Counted from the first letter of the stretch, positions 23,873-36,403 are shown. The stretch: 64,000 nucleotides of DNA from Chaetoderma sp. LZ-2023a (GCA_034401795.1 CM067373.1:40388671-40452670); one strand, 5' to 3'. Numbers and translations: made by a program. The notes: a model not told the origin generated them from the sequence alone.

Positions 23873-26340
23873 GTATATATATATACATACATTGTGTTAA
23901 TCAATGACTTATTAGTGAATGAGGAGATGACAGAGCGGTCACATGGTGAATGAGTTGATGGTGATGAAGTGGTCACATGGTGAATAAGGAGATGACAGAG
24001 CAGTCACATGGTGAATGGTCACGTAGTGAATGAGGAGATAGTGACAGAGCGGTCACATGGTGAATTAGACGATGGTGATGGAGCAGTCACATGGTGAATG
24101 AGTAGATGATGATGGAGTGGTCATATGGTGAATGAGATGATGACAGAGCGGTCACATGGTGAATGAGTAGATGATGATGGAGCGGTCACATGGTGAATGA
24201 GGAGATGATGATGGCACTATGGGGAATAAGGAGATGATGATGGAGCAGTCACATGGTGAACGAGATGATGACGGAGAGGTCACATGGTGAATGAGGAGAT
24301 CATGACAGAGCGGTCACATGGTGAATGAGTAGATGGCGATGGAGGGGGTCACATGGTGAATGAGGAGATGATGACAGAGCGGTCACATGGTGAATGAGTA
24401 GATGGCGATGGAGGGGGTCACATGGTGAATGAGGAGATCATGACAGAGCGGTCCCATGGTGAATGAGTAGATGGCGATGGAGGGGGTCACATGGTGAATG
24501 AGGAGATGATGACAGAGCGGTCACATGGTGAATGAGGAGATGATGAGAGAGCGGTTACATGGTGAATGAGGAGATGATGATGGAGTAGACACATGGTGAA
24601 TGAGATGATGATGGCGTGGTCACATGGTGAATGAGGAGATAATGGAGTGGTCACATGGCGAATGAGTAGATGGTGATGGAGTGGTCACATGGGGAATGAG
24701 GAGATGATGACAGAGCGGTCACATGGTGAATGAGGAGATGATGACAGAGAGGTTACATGGCGAATGAGATGGTGATGGAGTGGTCACATGGTGAATGAGA
24801 TGATGATGGAGTGGTCACATGGTGAATGAGATGATGATGGAGTGGTCACATGGTGAATGAGAAGATGGTGATGGAGTGGTCACATGGTGAATGAGATGAT
24901 GATGGAGTGGTCACATGGTGAATGAGATGATGATGGAGCGGTTACATGGCGAATGAGATGGTGATGGAGTGGTCACATGGTGAATGAGATGATTATGGAG
25001 TGGTCACATGGTGAATGAGATGATGACGGAGAGGTCACATGGTGAATGAGGAGATGACGACAGAGCAGTCACATGGTGAATGAGGAGATGATGACAGAGC
25101 GGTCACATGATGAATGAGTAGATGGTGATGGAGCAGTCACATGGTGAATGAGGGGATGATGACAGAGCGGTCACATGGTGAATGAGGAGATGATGACAGA
25201 GCGGTTACATGGTGAATGAGGAGATGATGATGGAGCGGTCACATGGTGAATAAGGAGATGATGATGGACCAGTCACACGGTGAATGAGATGATGACGGAG
25301 AGGTCACATGGTGAATGAGGAGATGATGGAGTGGTCACATGGTGAATGAGGAGATGATGATGGAGTGGTCACATGGTGAATGAGGAGATGATGATGGAGT
25401 AGTCACATGGTGAATGAGATGATGATAAAGTGGCCACATGGTGAATGAGATGATGATAAAGTGGCCACATGGTGAATGAGATGATGACGGAGAGGTCACA
25501 TGGTGAATGAGGAGATGATGGAGTGGTCACATGGTGAATGAGGAGATGATGATCGAGTGGTCACACGGTGAATGAGGAGATGATGATGGAGTAGTCACAT
25601 GGTGAATGAGATGATGATAAAGTGGCCACATGGTGAATGAGGAGATGACAGAGCGGTCACATGGTGAATGAGATGATGATCAAGTGGTCAGATGGTGAAT
25701 GAGATGACAGAGCGGTCACATGGTGAATGAGGAGATGGTGACAGAGCAGTCACAGGGTGAATGAGAAGATGATGAGGGAGTGCTCCCATGGTGAATGAGG
25801 AGATGGTGACAGAGCGGTCACATGGTGAATGAGGAGATGATGATGGAGTGGTCACATGGTGAATGAGATGATGATGGAGTGGTCATATGGTGAATGAAAT
25901 GATGACGGAGCAGTCACATGGTGAATGATGAGATGATGATGGAGCGGTCACATGGTGAACGAGATGATGACAGAGCGGTCACATGGTGAATGAGTAGATG
26001 ATGATGGAGTGGTCACATGGTGAATGAGATGATGACAGAGCGGTCACATGGTGAATGAGTAGATGATGATGGAGCCGTCACATGGTGAATGAGGAGATGA
26101 TGATGGCACTATGGTGAATGAGGAGATGATGACAGAGCAGTCACATGGTGAATGAGGAGATGATGACAGAGCGGTCACATTGTGAATGAGTATTTCTGGT
26201 GATGGAGCGGTCACATGGTGAATGAGGAGATGATGCCAGAGCGGTGACATGGTGAATGAGGAGATGATGACAGAGCGGTTACATAGTGAATGAGGAGATA
26301 TTGACTGAGTGGTCACATGGTGAATAAGGAGATGATGATG

Positions 26341-27790
26341 GAGCACTCACATGGTGAATGAGATGGTGACAGAGCGGTCACATGGTGAATGAGTAGATGA
26401 TGATGGAGCGGTCACATGGTGAATGAGGAGATGATGATGGCACTATGGTGAATAAGATGATGATGGAGCAGTCACATGGTGAATGAGATGATGACGGAGA
26501 GGTCACATGGTGAATGAGGAGATGATGACAGAGCAGTCACATGGTGAATGAGGAGATGATGACAGAGCGGTTACATGGTGAATGAGGAGATGATGATGGA
26601 GTGGTCACATGGTGAATGAGGAGATGATGGAGTGGTCACATGGTGAATGAGGAGATGATGACAGAGCAGTCACATGGTGAATGAGGAGATAATGATGGAG
26701 TGGTCACATGGTGAATGAGGAGATGATGACAGAGCGGTCACATGGTGAATGAGGAGATGATGGAGTGGTCACATGGTGAATGAGATGATGATGGAGTGGT
26801 CACATGGTGAATGAGGAGATGATGGAGTGGTCACATGGTGAATGAGGAGATGATGACAGAGCAGTCACATGGTGAATGAGGAGATAATGATGGAGTGGTC
26901 ACATGGTGAATGAGGAGATGATGACAGAGCGGTCACATGGTGAATGGGGAGATGATGAGAGCTGTTACATGGTGAATGAGGAGAGGATGATGGAGCGGTC
27001 ACATGGTGAATGAGATGATGATGGAGTGGTCACATGGTGAATGAGGAGATGATGATGGCACTATGGTGAATAAGATGATGATGGAGCACTCACATGGTGA
27101 ATGAGATGGTGACAGAGCGGTCACATGGTGAATGAGTAGATGATGATGGAGCGGTCACATGGTGAATGAGGAGATGATGATGGCACTATGGTGAATAAGA
27201 TGATGATGGAGCAGTCACATGGTGAATGAGATGATGACGGAGAGGTCACATGGTGAATGAGGAGATGATGACAGAGCAGTCACATGGTGAATGAGGAGAT
27301 GATGACAGAGCGGTTACATGGTGAATGAGGAGATGATGATGGAGTGGTCACATGGTGAATGAGGAGATGATGGAGTGGTCACATGGTGAATGAGGAGATG
27401 ATGACAGAGCAGTCACATGGTGAATGAGGAGATAATGATGGAGTGGTCACATGGTGAATGAGGAGATGATGACAGAGCGGTCACATGGTGAATGAGGAGA
27501 TGATGGAGTGGTCACATGGTGAATGAGGAGATGATGATGGAGTGGTCACATGGTGAATGAGGAGATGATGGAGTGGTCACATGGTGAATGAGGAGATGAT
27601 GACAGAGCAGTCACATGGTGAATGAGGAGATAATGATGGAGTGGTCACATGGTGAATGAGGAGATGATGACAGAGCGGTCACATGGTGAATGGGGAGATG
27701 ATGAGAGCTGTTACATGGTGAATGAGGAGAGGATGATGGAGCGGTCACATGGTGAATGAGATGATGATGGAGTGGTCACATGGTGAACTA
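26341..27790 (-). repeat. Local ~745-bp duplication in array
   Basis: Sequence beginning 'GAGCACTCACATGGTG' at 26,341 recurs near 27,084 and stays parallel through 'GGGGAGATGATGAGAGCTG' (26,946 and about 27,691). It is a third scale of tandem duplication within the array. Confidence 0.75.
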
Positions 27791-27810
27791 GATGATATAA
27801 ATTAAATAAT

Positions 27811-27829
27811 CACACACACACACACACAC
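27811..27829. repeat. (CA)n microsatellite
   Basis: About nine CA dinucleotides lie in a short unique interval between the array end and the inverted ~170-bp block. Confidence 0.9.
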
Positions 27830-27864
27830 CCGCAATGGCAGCCATGTTCGCGGGATGACCTAAT

Positions 27865-28466
27865 CCCACTGATATGGATAGACATATGGATGGATACACA
27901 GACAAATGGGAGCTAAAATCCAAATCTTACACGGATGGACAGAAATTCAGAGACAAATGTATAGATGGACAGGCTGACTGACCCACAAAATAATGTACAA
28001 TTCCCTAGTACCATAGCCAACATTGCTATGAAGTTTCATCACAATACTCCAAGCAAAAATAAAGTTATTGAACGAAAGCCCAAAATTTGCACGGACGGGG
28101 GGATGCAAATTCAGAGACAAAGGTATGGATGGACGGAGGGACGGACGAGCTGACTGACCCACAAAATAATGTACATTTCCCTAGAAACATAGCCAATGTT
28201 CCCATGAATTTTCGTCACAATACCCCCCCCCACCAACAAAATTAATTTATTGAACGAAAGCCCAAAATTTGCACGGATGGACAGACACAAATTCAGAGAC
28301 AAAGGGATGGATGGATGGAGGGACTGGCTGAGTGACCCACAAAATAATGTACATTTCCCTAGCAGCATAGACAACCTTCCCATGAAGTTTCCTCACAATA
28401 CTCCAAGCAAAGATAAAGTTATTGAACGAAAACCCAAAATTTGCACAGACGGACGGACACAAATTC
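27865..28466 (-). repeat. ~170-bp tandem repeats, inverted block
   Basis: This is the reverse complement of the 8.56-9.67 kb block, with about 3.5 copies. It begins with 'CCCACTGATATGGATAGAC', matching 9,611-9,669 in reverse with one mismatch seen, and contains 'TTTCATCACAATACTCCAAG'. It then runs directly into the 34-mer array at about 28,466 ('ACACAAATTCA' then 'TGGTGAATGAG'). Confidence 0.93.
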
Positions 28467-31400
28467 ATGGTGAATGAGATGATGATGGATGGTCATATGG
28501 TGAATGAGAAGACGATGATGGCGTGGTCACATGGTGAATGAGGAGATGATGACAGAGCAGTCACATGGTGAATGAGTAGATGGTAATGGAGCAGTCACAT
28601 GGTGAATGAGGACATGATGATGGAGTGGTCACATGGTGAATGAGGACATGATGATGGAGTGGTCACATGGTGAATGAGATGATGATTGAGTGGTCACATG
28701 GTGAATGAGATGATGGAGCAGTCACATGGTAAATAAGGAGATGGTGACAGAGCCATAGTGAATGAGGAGATAATGATGGAGTGGTCACATGGTGAATGAG
28801 ATGATGATGGAGTGGTCACATGGTGAATGAGATGATGATGGAGTGGTCACATGGTGAATAAGGAGATGATGATGGAGTGGTCATATGGCGAATGAGGAGA
28901 TGGTGATGGAGTGGTTACATGGTGAATGAGATGATGATGGAGTGGTCACATGGTGAATGAGATGATGATGGACTGGCCACGCGCGGGAAGGGGGAGATGA
29001 TGAAGTGGTCACATGCTGAATGAGATGATGATGGAGTTGTCACATGGTGAATTAGGAGATGATGATGGAGTGGTCACATGGTGAATGAGGAGATAATGCT
29101 GGAGTGGTCACATGGTGAATGAGATGATGATGGAGTGGTCATATGGTGAATGAGGAGATGATGATGGAGTGGTCACATAGTGAATGAGATGATGATGGAC
29201 TGGCCACGCGGGGGAAGGGGGAGATGATGAAGTGGTCACATGCTGAATGAGATGATGATGGAGTTGTCACATGGTGAATGAGGAGATGATGATGGAGTGG
29301 TCACATGGTGAATGAGGAGATGATGATGGAGCGGTCACATGGTGAATGAGGAGATGATGATGGAGTGGTCACATGGTGAATGAGATGATGATGGAGTGGT
29401 CACATGGTGAATGAGGAGATGATGATGGAGCGGTCACATGGTGAATGAGGAGATGATGGAGCGGTCACATGGTGAATGAGATGATGATGGAGTGGTCACA
29501 TGGTGAATGAGGAGATGATGGAGTAGTGACATGGTGAATGAGATGATGATGGAGTGGTCACATGGTGAATGAGGAGATGATGATGGAGTTGTCACATGGT
29601 GAATGAGGAGATGATGATGGAGTTGTCACATGGTGAATGAGGAGATGATGATGGAGTGGTCACATGGTGAATGAGGAGATGATGATGGAGTAGTCACATG
29701 GTGAATGAGGAGAGGATGATGGAGTAGTCACATGGTGAATGAGGAGATGATGATGGAGTGGTCACATGGTGAATGAGGAGATGATGATGGAGTGGTCACA
29801 TGGTGAATGAGGAGATGATGATGGAGTGGTCACATGGTGAATGAGGAGATGATGATGGAGTGGTCACATGGTGAATGAGGAGATGATGATGGAGTGGTCA
29901 CATGGTGAATGAGGGGATGATGATGGAGTGGTCACATGGTGAATGAGGAGATGATGATGGAGTGGTCACATGGTGAATGAGGAGATGATGATGGAGTGGT
30001 CATATGGTGAATGAGGAGATGATGATGGAGTGGCCACATGGTGAATGAGATGATGATGGACTGGTCACATGGTGAATGAGATGATGATAGAGTGGTCACA
30101 TGGTGAATGAGGAGATGATGATGGAGTGGTCACATGGTGAATGAGATGATGATGGAGTGGTCACATGGTGAATGAGATGTGATGGAGTGGTCACATGGTG
30201 AATGAGGAGATGATGATGGAGTGGTCACATGGTGAATGAGGAGATGATGATGGAGTGGTCACATGGTGAATAAGGAGATGATGGAGTGGTCACATGGTGA
30301 ATGAGGAGATGATGGAGTAGTCACATGGTGAATGAGATGATGATGGAGTGGTCACATGGTGAATGAGGAGATGATGATGGAGTGGTCACATGGTGAATGA
30401 GGAGATGATGGAGTAGTCACATGGTGAATGAGATGATGATGGAGTGGTCACATGGTGAATGAGGAGATGATGGAGTAGTCACATGGTGAATGAGATGATG
30501 ATGGAGTGGTCACATGGTGAATGAGATGATGATGGAGTGGTCACATGGTGAATGAGGAGATGATGATGGAGTGGTCACATGGTGAATGAGATGATGATGG
30601 AGTGGTCACATGGTGAATGAGATGATGATGGAGTGGTCACATGGTGAATGAGATGATGACGGAGTGGTCACATGGTGAATGAGGAGATGATGATGGAGTG
30701 GTCACATGGTGAATGAGGAGATGTGATGGAGTGGTCACATGGTGAATGAGATGATGATAGAGTGGTCAGATGGTGAATGAGGAGATGATGATGGAGTGGT
30801 CACATGGTGAATGAGGAGATGTGATGGAGTGGTCACATGGTGAATGAGATGATGATGGAGTGGTCACATGGTGAATGAGGAGATGATGATGGAGTGGTCA
30901 CATGGTGAATGAGATGATGATGGAGCGGTCACATGGTGAATGAGGAGATGATGACAGAGCGGTCACATGGTGAATGAGGAGATGGTGATGGAGTGGTCAC
31001 ATGGTGAATGAGGAGATGATGATGGAGTGGTCACATGGTGAATGAGATGATGATGGAGTGGTCACATGGTGAATGAGGAGATGATGATGGAGTGGTCACA
31101 TGGTGAATGAGATGATGATGGAGCGGTCACATGGTGAATGAGGAGATGATGACAGAGCGGTCACATGGTGAATGAGGAGATGGTGATGGAGTGGTCACAT
31201 GGTGAATGAGGAGATGATGATGGAGTGGTCACATGGTGAATGAGATGATGATGGAGTAGTCACATGGTGAATGAGGAGATGATGATGGAGTGGTCACATA
31301 GTGAATGAGGAGATGATGGAGTGGTCACATGGTGAATGAGATGATGATGGAGTGGTCACATGGTGAATGAGGAGATGATGATGGAGTGGCCACATAGTGA

Positions 31401-32907
31401 ATGAGATGATGATGGAGTAGTCACATGGTGAATGAGGAGATGATGATGGAGTGGTCACATGGTGAATGAGGAGATGATGATGGAGTGGTCACATGGTGAA
31501 TGAGGAGATGATGATGGAGTGGTCACATGGTGAATGAGGAGATGATGATGGAGTGGTCACATGGTGAATGAGGAGATGATGATGGAGCAGTCACATGGTG
31601 AATGAGGAGATAATGATGGAGTGGTCACATGGTGAATGAGGAGATGATGATGGAGTGGTCACATGGTGAATGAGGAGATGATGATGGAGTGGTCACATGG
31701 TGAATGAGATGATGATGGAGCGGTCACATGTTGAATGAGGAGATGATGACAGAGCGGTCACATGGTGAATGAGGAGATGGTGATGGAGTGGTCACATGGT
31801 GAATGAGGAGATGATGATGGAGCGGTCACATGGTGAATGAGGAGATGATGATGGAGTGGTCACATGGTGAATGAGGAGATGATGATGGAGTGGCCACATA
31901 GTGAATGAGGAGATGATGGAGTGGTCACATGGTGAATGAGATGATGATGGAGTGGTCACATGGTGAATGAGGAGATGATGATGGAGTGGTCACATGGTGA
32001 ATGAGATGATGATGGAGTGGTCACATGGTGAATGAGGAGATGATGATGGAGTGGCCACATAGTGAATGAGATGATGATGGAGTAGTCACATGGTGAATGA
32101 GGAGATGATGATGGAGTGGTCACATGGTGAATGAGATGATGATGGAGTGGTCACATGGTGAATGAGGAGATAATGATGGAGTGGTCACATGGTGAATGAG
32201 ATGATGATGGAGCGGTCACATGGTGAATGAGGAGATGATGATGGAGTGGTCACATGGTGAATGAGGAGATAATGATGGAGTGGTCACATGGTGAATGAGA
32301 TGATGATGGAGCGGTCACATGGTGAATGAGGAGATAATGATGGAGTGGTCACATGGTGAATGAGGAGATAATGATGGAGTGGTCACATGGTGAATGAGGA
32401 GATGATGGAGTGGTCACATGGTGAATGAGGAGATGATGATGGAGTGGCCACATAGTGAATGAGATGATGATGGAGTGGTCACATGGTGAATGAGGAGATG
32501 ATGATGGAGTGGCCACATAGTGAATGAGATGATGATGGAGTAGTCACATGGTGAATGAGGAGATGATGATGGAGTGGCCACATAGTGAATGAGATGATGA
32601 TGGAGTGGCCACATAGTGAATGAGATGATGATGGAGTGGCCACATAGTGAATGAGATGATGATGGAGTGGTCGCATGGTGAATGAGGAGATGATGGAGTG
32701 GTCACATGGTGAATGAGGAGATGATGATGGAGTAGTCACATGGTGAATGAGGAGATGATGATGGAGTGGTCACATGGTGAATGAGGAGATGATGGAGTGG
32801 TCACATGGTGAATGAGATGATGATGGAGTGGTCACATGGTGAATGAGGAGATGATGATGGAGTGGTCACATGGTGAATGAGGAGATGATGATGATGGAGT
32901 GGTCATA
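28466..32907 (-). repeat. 34-bp minisatellite, distal reverse-orientation array
   Basis: About 140 copies of the same unit as the main array. This part is more homogeneous: long runs of identical 34-mers occur (for example 29,730-30,000), with fewer of the 'GACAGAGCGG' variants. Unusual local units include 'CCACGCGCGGGAAGGGGGAG' near 28,977 and a close relative near 29,204. The array ends abruptly at 'GAGTGGTCA' before 'TAATCATTTAATCATC'. Confidence 0.97.
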
Positions 32908-32929
32908 ATCATTTAATCATCAGGAAGCT

Positions 32930-33095
32930 TAGTCAAATTTGTACGCCAAGCGAAGCCTAGTTTTGAAAATTTATGATAAATAAGCTAGTCATTCCAGTGT
33001 CCAGTACACTTTAAAAAATAGTCTTCTCTTGGCCTACAAATGGACATTTCTCACACCATTTTAGTTGGCTTGACCATTAAAAGGTTAAAACACAA
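32930..33095. mobile_element. Degraded palindromic MITE, copy D
   Basis: It retains 'TTTTGAAAATTTATGATAAA', 'AGCTAGTCATTCCAGTG', 'AATAGTCTTCTCTTGGCC' and 'ACAAATGGACATTTCTC', so it belongs to the window-wide MITE family. It sits immediately beside the right end of the satellite array. Confidence 0.7.
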
Positions 33096-33254
33096 AAGAT
33101 GTCACCAGCTCATTGATGAAGTAAGCATTAAATCATGTTTGAATTGTGTCTTAAAACTACTGGACCACTGAAACACAGTGATCAAGTCGGATCAGTTACT
33201 GAAGCAGTGATCTCGTACTGAGCTGTATGCGAAAACGGCCTATGGATCATGGGA

Positions 33255-33352
33255 TCAGCACATGGTTAATTTCTAGCACTTGGTGAATGAGATGGTGACT
33301 GAGAGGTCACTTGCTGATGTTATGGTGTCTTAGCGGTATCATGGTGAATGGG
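33255..33352 (-). repeat. Degenerate 34-mer remnants outside the array
   Basis: 'CACATGGTTAATTTCTAGCA', 'CACTTGGTGAATGAGATGG', 'TGACTGAGAGGTCACTTG' and 'ATCATGGTGAATGGGG' are recognisable but strongly mutated units about 350 bp beyond the array edge. They resemble old, no longer homogenised copies. Confidence 0.65.
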
Positions 33353-33516
33353 GTAATCTAGATTCAAACCTTGGTGCTGACTGCTAATCAATTAATAATA
33401 TTGTATTGTTAACCAGTATTATATTTTTAATGCGCAAATTTGTAAAAAAATAATTTCAATTTTCTCTTCTAGGGGTTAATGTCTGACAGGGGTTAATATT
33501 TGGATGATTGCAGGAG

Positions 33517-33753
33517 TTAACCCTTTTACCCTCGAATTTATTCAAGAAAATTTAAATATTTTCACAGAAAATGTCAATTTGCAGACCAAAAGAAGATTAT
33601 TTTTGAAAATTTTAACACTGGAATGACTGGCTCGGTTATTGATCCAGTCATTTTAGCAGTAATTTTTCAAAAATAATCTTTTGGTCTACAAATGGACATT
33701 TCTCAAGACCACCGCAGAAGCCATTTTGGCTGACATGAGCGTTAAAGGGTTAA
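33517..33753. mobile_element. Palindromic MITE, copy E (best termini)
   Basis: It begins TTAACCCTTTTACC and ends GCGTTAAAGGGTTAA, giving inverted termini that start with TTAA. The arms carry 'GCAGACCAAAAGAAGATTAT' and the complementary 'AATAATCTTTTGGTCTAC'. A TTAA target would suggest piggyBac-like mobilisation, but the TTAA may instead be part of the inverted repeat. Confidence 0.8.
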
Positions 33754-33787
33754 TGGCTAATAGTGTTAAAGTCTGGCTTCTGGCAGG

Positions 33788-33850
33788 TTTAACCCTTTAA
33801 TGGTCAAATTTGGTCAAGAAAATCAAAGTATTTATCCGCCATAGATAATG
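33788..33850 (+). mobile_element. Truncated MITE end, copy F
   Basis: 'TTTAACCCTTTAATGGTCAA' and 'TTTGGTCAAGAAAATC' match the left terminus of copy E. The remainder is absent. Confidence 0.5.
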
Positions 33851-35130
33851 TTCTTTGTTTACCGCAAGGGGCAGGGGTGGGGTAAATGGTGGGCAAAAAA
33901 TAAATTTTATCAAATGTGGTCATGTCACATATCATTTTGAAGGTTGTAGTTAGTAGACTATAGTAGAACAAATTATTTTGTTCTTAAGTCAATCTGAGGC
34001 CAGTAGCCAGGGGTCAAATGGTCAAACTTTTTTGTCGATGACTGCAACGGCCTGCAACAATGTTAAAATTTGCTTTTATAGCACAGCTAAGAAATACTGT
34101 AAAGCATTTCCAACCCAAATAAATTGTACTGTTAAATAAAGTCATATAACTTTACATAGAGATGTAAGAATGTACTTTGACCTGGGGGTGGGGACTAAAC
34201 TATGGGTGGGGCCAAAACCTAGGGGGAGGGGGCGCTATGGGTATACACTATGGGAGAGGAAAAAGGAAAATCATGGGGGGGGGGTGCTATCTCCCCTTTT
34301 TCTTGGCGGTAGGGGGGGATACCCCAGATACATCAATTTCCAGCCACTATCTAGATGGATTCTTAGTCAAACACAATTTAAGTGTGACCTGGTAGTCAGG
34401 TTTTAGTTCTAGCTCCGTCCCTGGTGTTTTCTGATTACAAATGCAGGAGATGCTATCTGAGAGAATCTAGATTTCAAATTTGTCTGGTGGATGACTTCAG
34501 AACACCCTCACCAGACTGTCGGGATGGTGGGGGCACCATTTCTGAACAAACCATGTCATATTTCCCAAGAAACTGATGACTAAGTTTGCCATTGCAAAAT
34601 TTATATTATTTATAGGCAGTAGCTAATAGAACAGCATCTTTAAAATTAAAAAATTAAAATGTGGATTAGCATTCAATAGGGTAGGCTTTGATAAATGCTC
34701 AGGTTGGAATAAGAAGCCCATGCATAAACAACCATGTCTTGTTTACTTCGTCACAAAGATACACTTACTTAGCTTAACCTGGGACAAATCAGTTGCATGT
34801 TTTCTCTTGTTGGGGCATGTGATCAATCACCATAATTATTATCAAAATTGTTGGGGCTAATAAATGGCAACCTTTCATCTCCTAGAATGCCAGGAAATAT
34901 TTTGTTGGAAAAAAATTGCATAGCAGTAACTGTTAAACAAATTGAATAATGCATAGCAGCTCATAGCACTTGCATAGCAAACAAACTGTGTGATAGTATG
35001 GGAACATAGTACCACCAACATCCTGATCATGATTATGACACATGAACATACCAGTACTATGTAAGATTCTTTAAAAACACAGCAAAGTTCTTCGCTGCAC
35101 ATGTTTGAATTATAAATTAAACCCTGATAA
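33851..35130. other. Non-coding stretch, G-rich in part
   Basis: No gene is supportable. Two AATAAA motifs lie at about 34,119 and 34,134. From 34,175 to 34,325 the plus strand is G-rich, with runs such as GGGGGAGGGGGCGC and GGGGGGGGGG, so overlapping ORFs there are glycine-rich artefacts. Confidence 0.5.
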
Positions 35131-35137
35131 TACATGT

Positions 35138-35208
35138 GTTACTGGGCCAGTACTGGATCAATACTGAGCCAATATGACCTGGTATTGATCCAGTACTGGC
35201 CCAGTAAC
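35138..35208. repeat. Perfect 27-bp inverted repeat
   Basis: The arms 35,138-35,164 (GTTACTGGGCCAGTACTGG and onward) and 35,182-35,208 are exact reverse complements, separated by a 17-nt loop. It abuts a copy of the palindromic MITE. A strong cruciform or RNA hairpin is possible; no terminator function is implied in a eukaryote. Confidence 0.9.
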
Positions 35209-35217
35209 ATGCGCTAT

Positions 35218-35376
35218 CACTGAAATTTTTGCTTGTAAAATGTCCATTTGCAGATGAATAGAATTGTGTTTTTGAAAATGGTTTACCACTGGAATGCTTT
35301 GCTCTGTCATTGGGACAGCCATTCCACTGACAGATTTTCAAAAATAGTCTTCTTGACCATGTTGCCCCGCAAAGAG
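35218..35376. mobile_element. Palindromic MITE, copy G
   Basis: It contains 'AAAATGTCCATTTGCAG', 'GGTTTACCACTGGAATGC', 'CAGCCATTCCACTGACAG' and 'TTTTCAAAAATAGTCTTC'. The terminal sequences are lost or diverged on both sides. Confidence 0.75.
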
Positions 35377-35948
35377 GCATTCACATGAGCACTATATAAG
35401 ATATTTCTGGTTGATCATTTGACCACTAAGACATGTGACGAACACTATACATGTAACAATGGAGCAACGTTAAAAATGGCTGTTTGAATCTATTTTATAG
35501 TTTGAAATGCTGTGTATGTTTAAACTGGTTGGTGTTCCAATGGGGATATGTTTCAAAACATGTTTGCATGATCAAAAAAGGCTAGCAAGTGAATCCGAAA
35601 ACAACCGAAAAGCATAATTCGCCGATTTCGAAAAACGTTTTCCCTATGGAATGCAGGACTGGTTCCAATGTAGCAGTCGTTGATACATGTACTATACTGG
35701 GAGCTAGACAATATTTTCAAGCCGAGAAAATTCACGATTTTTATAATGTATTGGCGCTTCGATCGTGTTGTTCAAGACACGAACAGAATAAATATGGAAT
35801 GTAATCTTTTCTAATATGGTTTCAAGATGGAGATCAGTATTAAAATAAATTACCCCAGTCGATCGATAGAAATCACGGGAATATAGTTTATACGTACTCT
35901 TGAATTTACGCCATAGACAAACATGTTCCCGATTTCGTTTGGTTTCTC

Positions 35949-36058
35949 CATATAGATATCTATCTATAGAGCGCTTACTGAACTCGCATCACCGGCGGTC
36001 ATCTGTCCCATAGTGAAGGAAGGTATGGGGATATGCGCTCTATAGATATATGTCTATG
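35949..36058. repeat. Foldback with TATAGAGCGC arms
   Basis: TATCTATAGAGCGC at 35,961-35,974 pairs perfectly with GCGCTCTATAGATA at 36,035-36,048. Outer sequences 'CCATATAGATA' and 'TATGTCTATGG' extend the pairing imperfectly. The loop of about 60 nt is GC-richer than its surroundings. Confidence 0.75.
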
Positions 36059-36403
36059 GGCTCTTTCGGAAATTAGTCTCCTACGCATGCGCATCTCGCT
36101 TCCTTACTAAATTTGACAAGTGTTTTGCAACTTTTAGCGACTTTTTATCAAAAATATTTCTAAATTAAGTGAATTGAATGAATTTTACATTAAAATTATG
36201 TATCGCGGGGAAAAAAATAAGCGAAGTTGTGAATGTGTAGCAACAGGTACTCATTTGCATTGCATTTTGTGATGCGATACCGCTCAAAATATTCCCTGAA
36301 CGCATACGCAATCTTGTTTTGAAATTATATGTGCTCACTGAGAAAAACCTGTGGTGAGATAAACGATCCCTAATTCCCCTTTCCAGAGGATCCACCCACC
36401 ATA

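Larger units (their letters stand above)
10319..27795 (-). repeat. 34-bp minisatellite, main reverse-orientation array
   Basis: About 17.5 kb, on the order of 550 copies, of GGTCACATGGTGAATGAG then GAGATGATGATGGAGT, with frequent 31- and 28-bp forms. Variant units ('GAGCGG', 'GACAGAGC', 'GGCACTATGG', 'GGAACCAGTC') recur in the same order, showing higher-order organisation. Each unit contains one CACATG E-box-like hexamer and the near-palindrome TCACATGGTGA. The short ORFs seen inside are repeat artefacts. Confidence 0.97.

Noticed and set aside
10319-32907. CRISPR-like array
   Set aside because: Repeats are directly contiguous, with no unique spacers of constant length, and the context is eukaryotic.
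34170-34406. Glycine-rich ORFs at 34.2-34.4 kb
   Set aside because: They arise from G-runs; the two overlapping frames are equally open.
35138-35208. Rho-independent terminator
   Set aside because: A strong hairpin without a following T-tract, in a eukaryotic context; it is better described as an inverted repeat.
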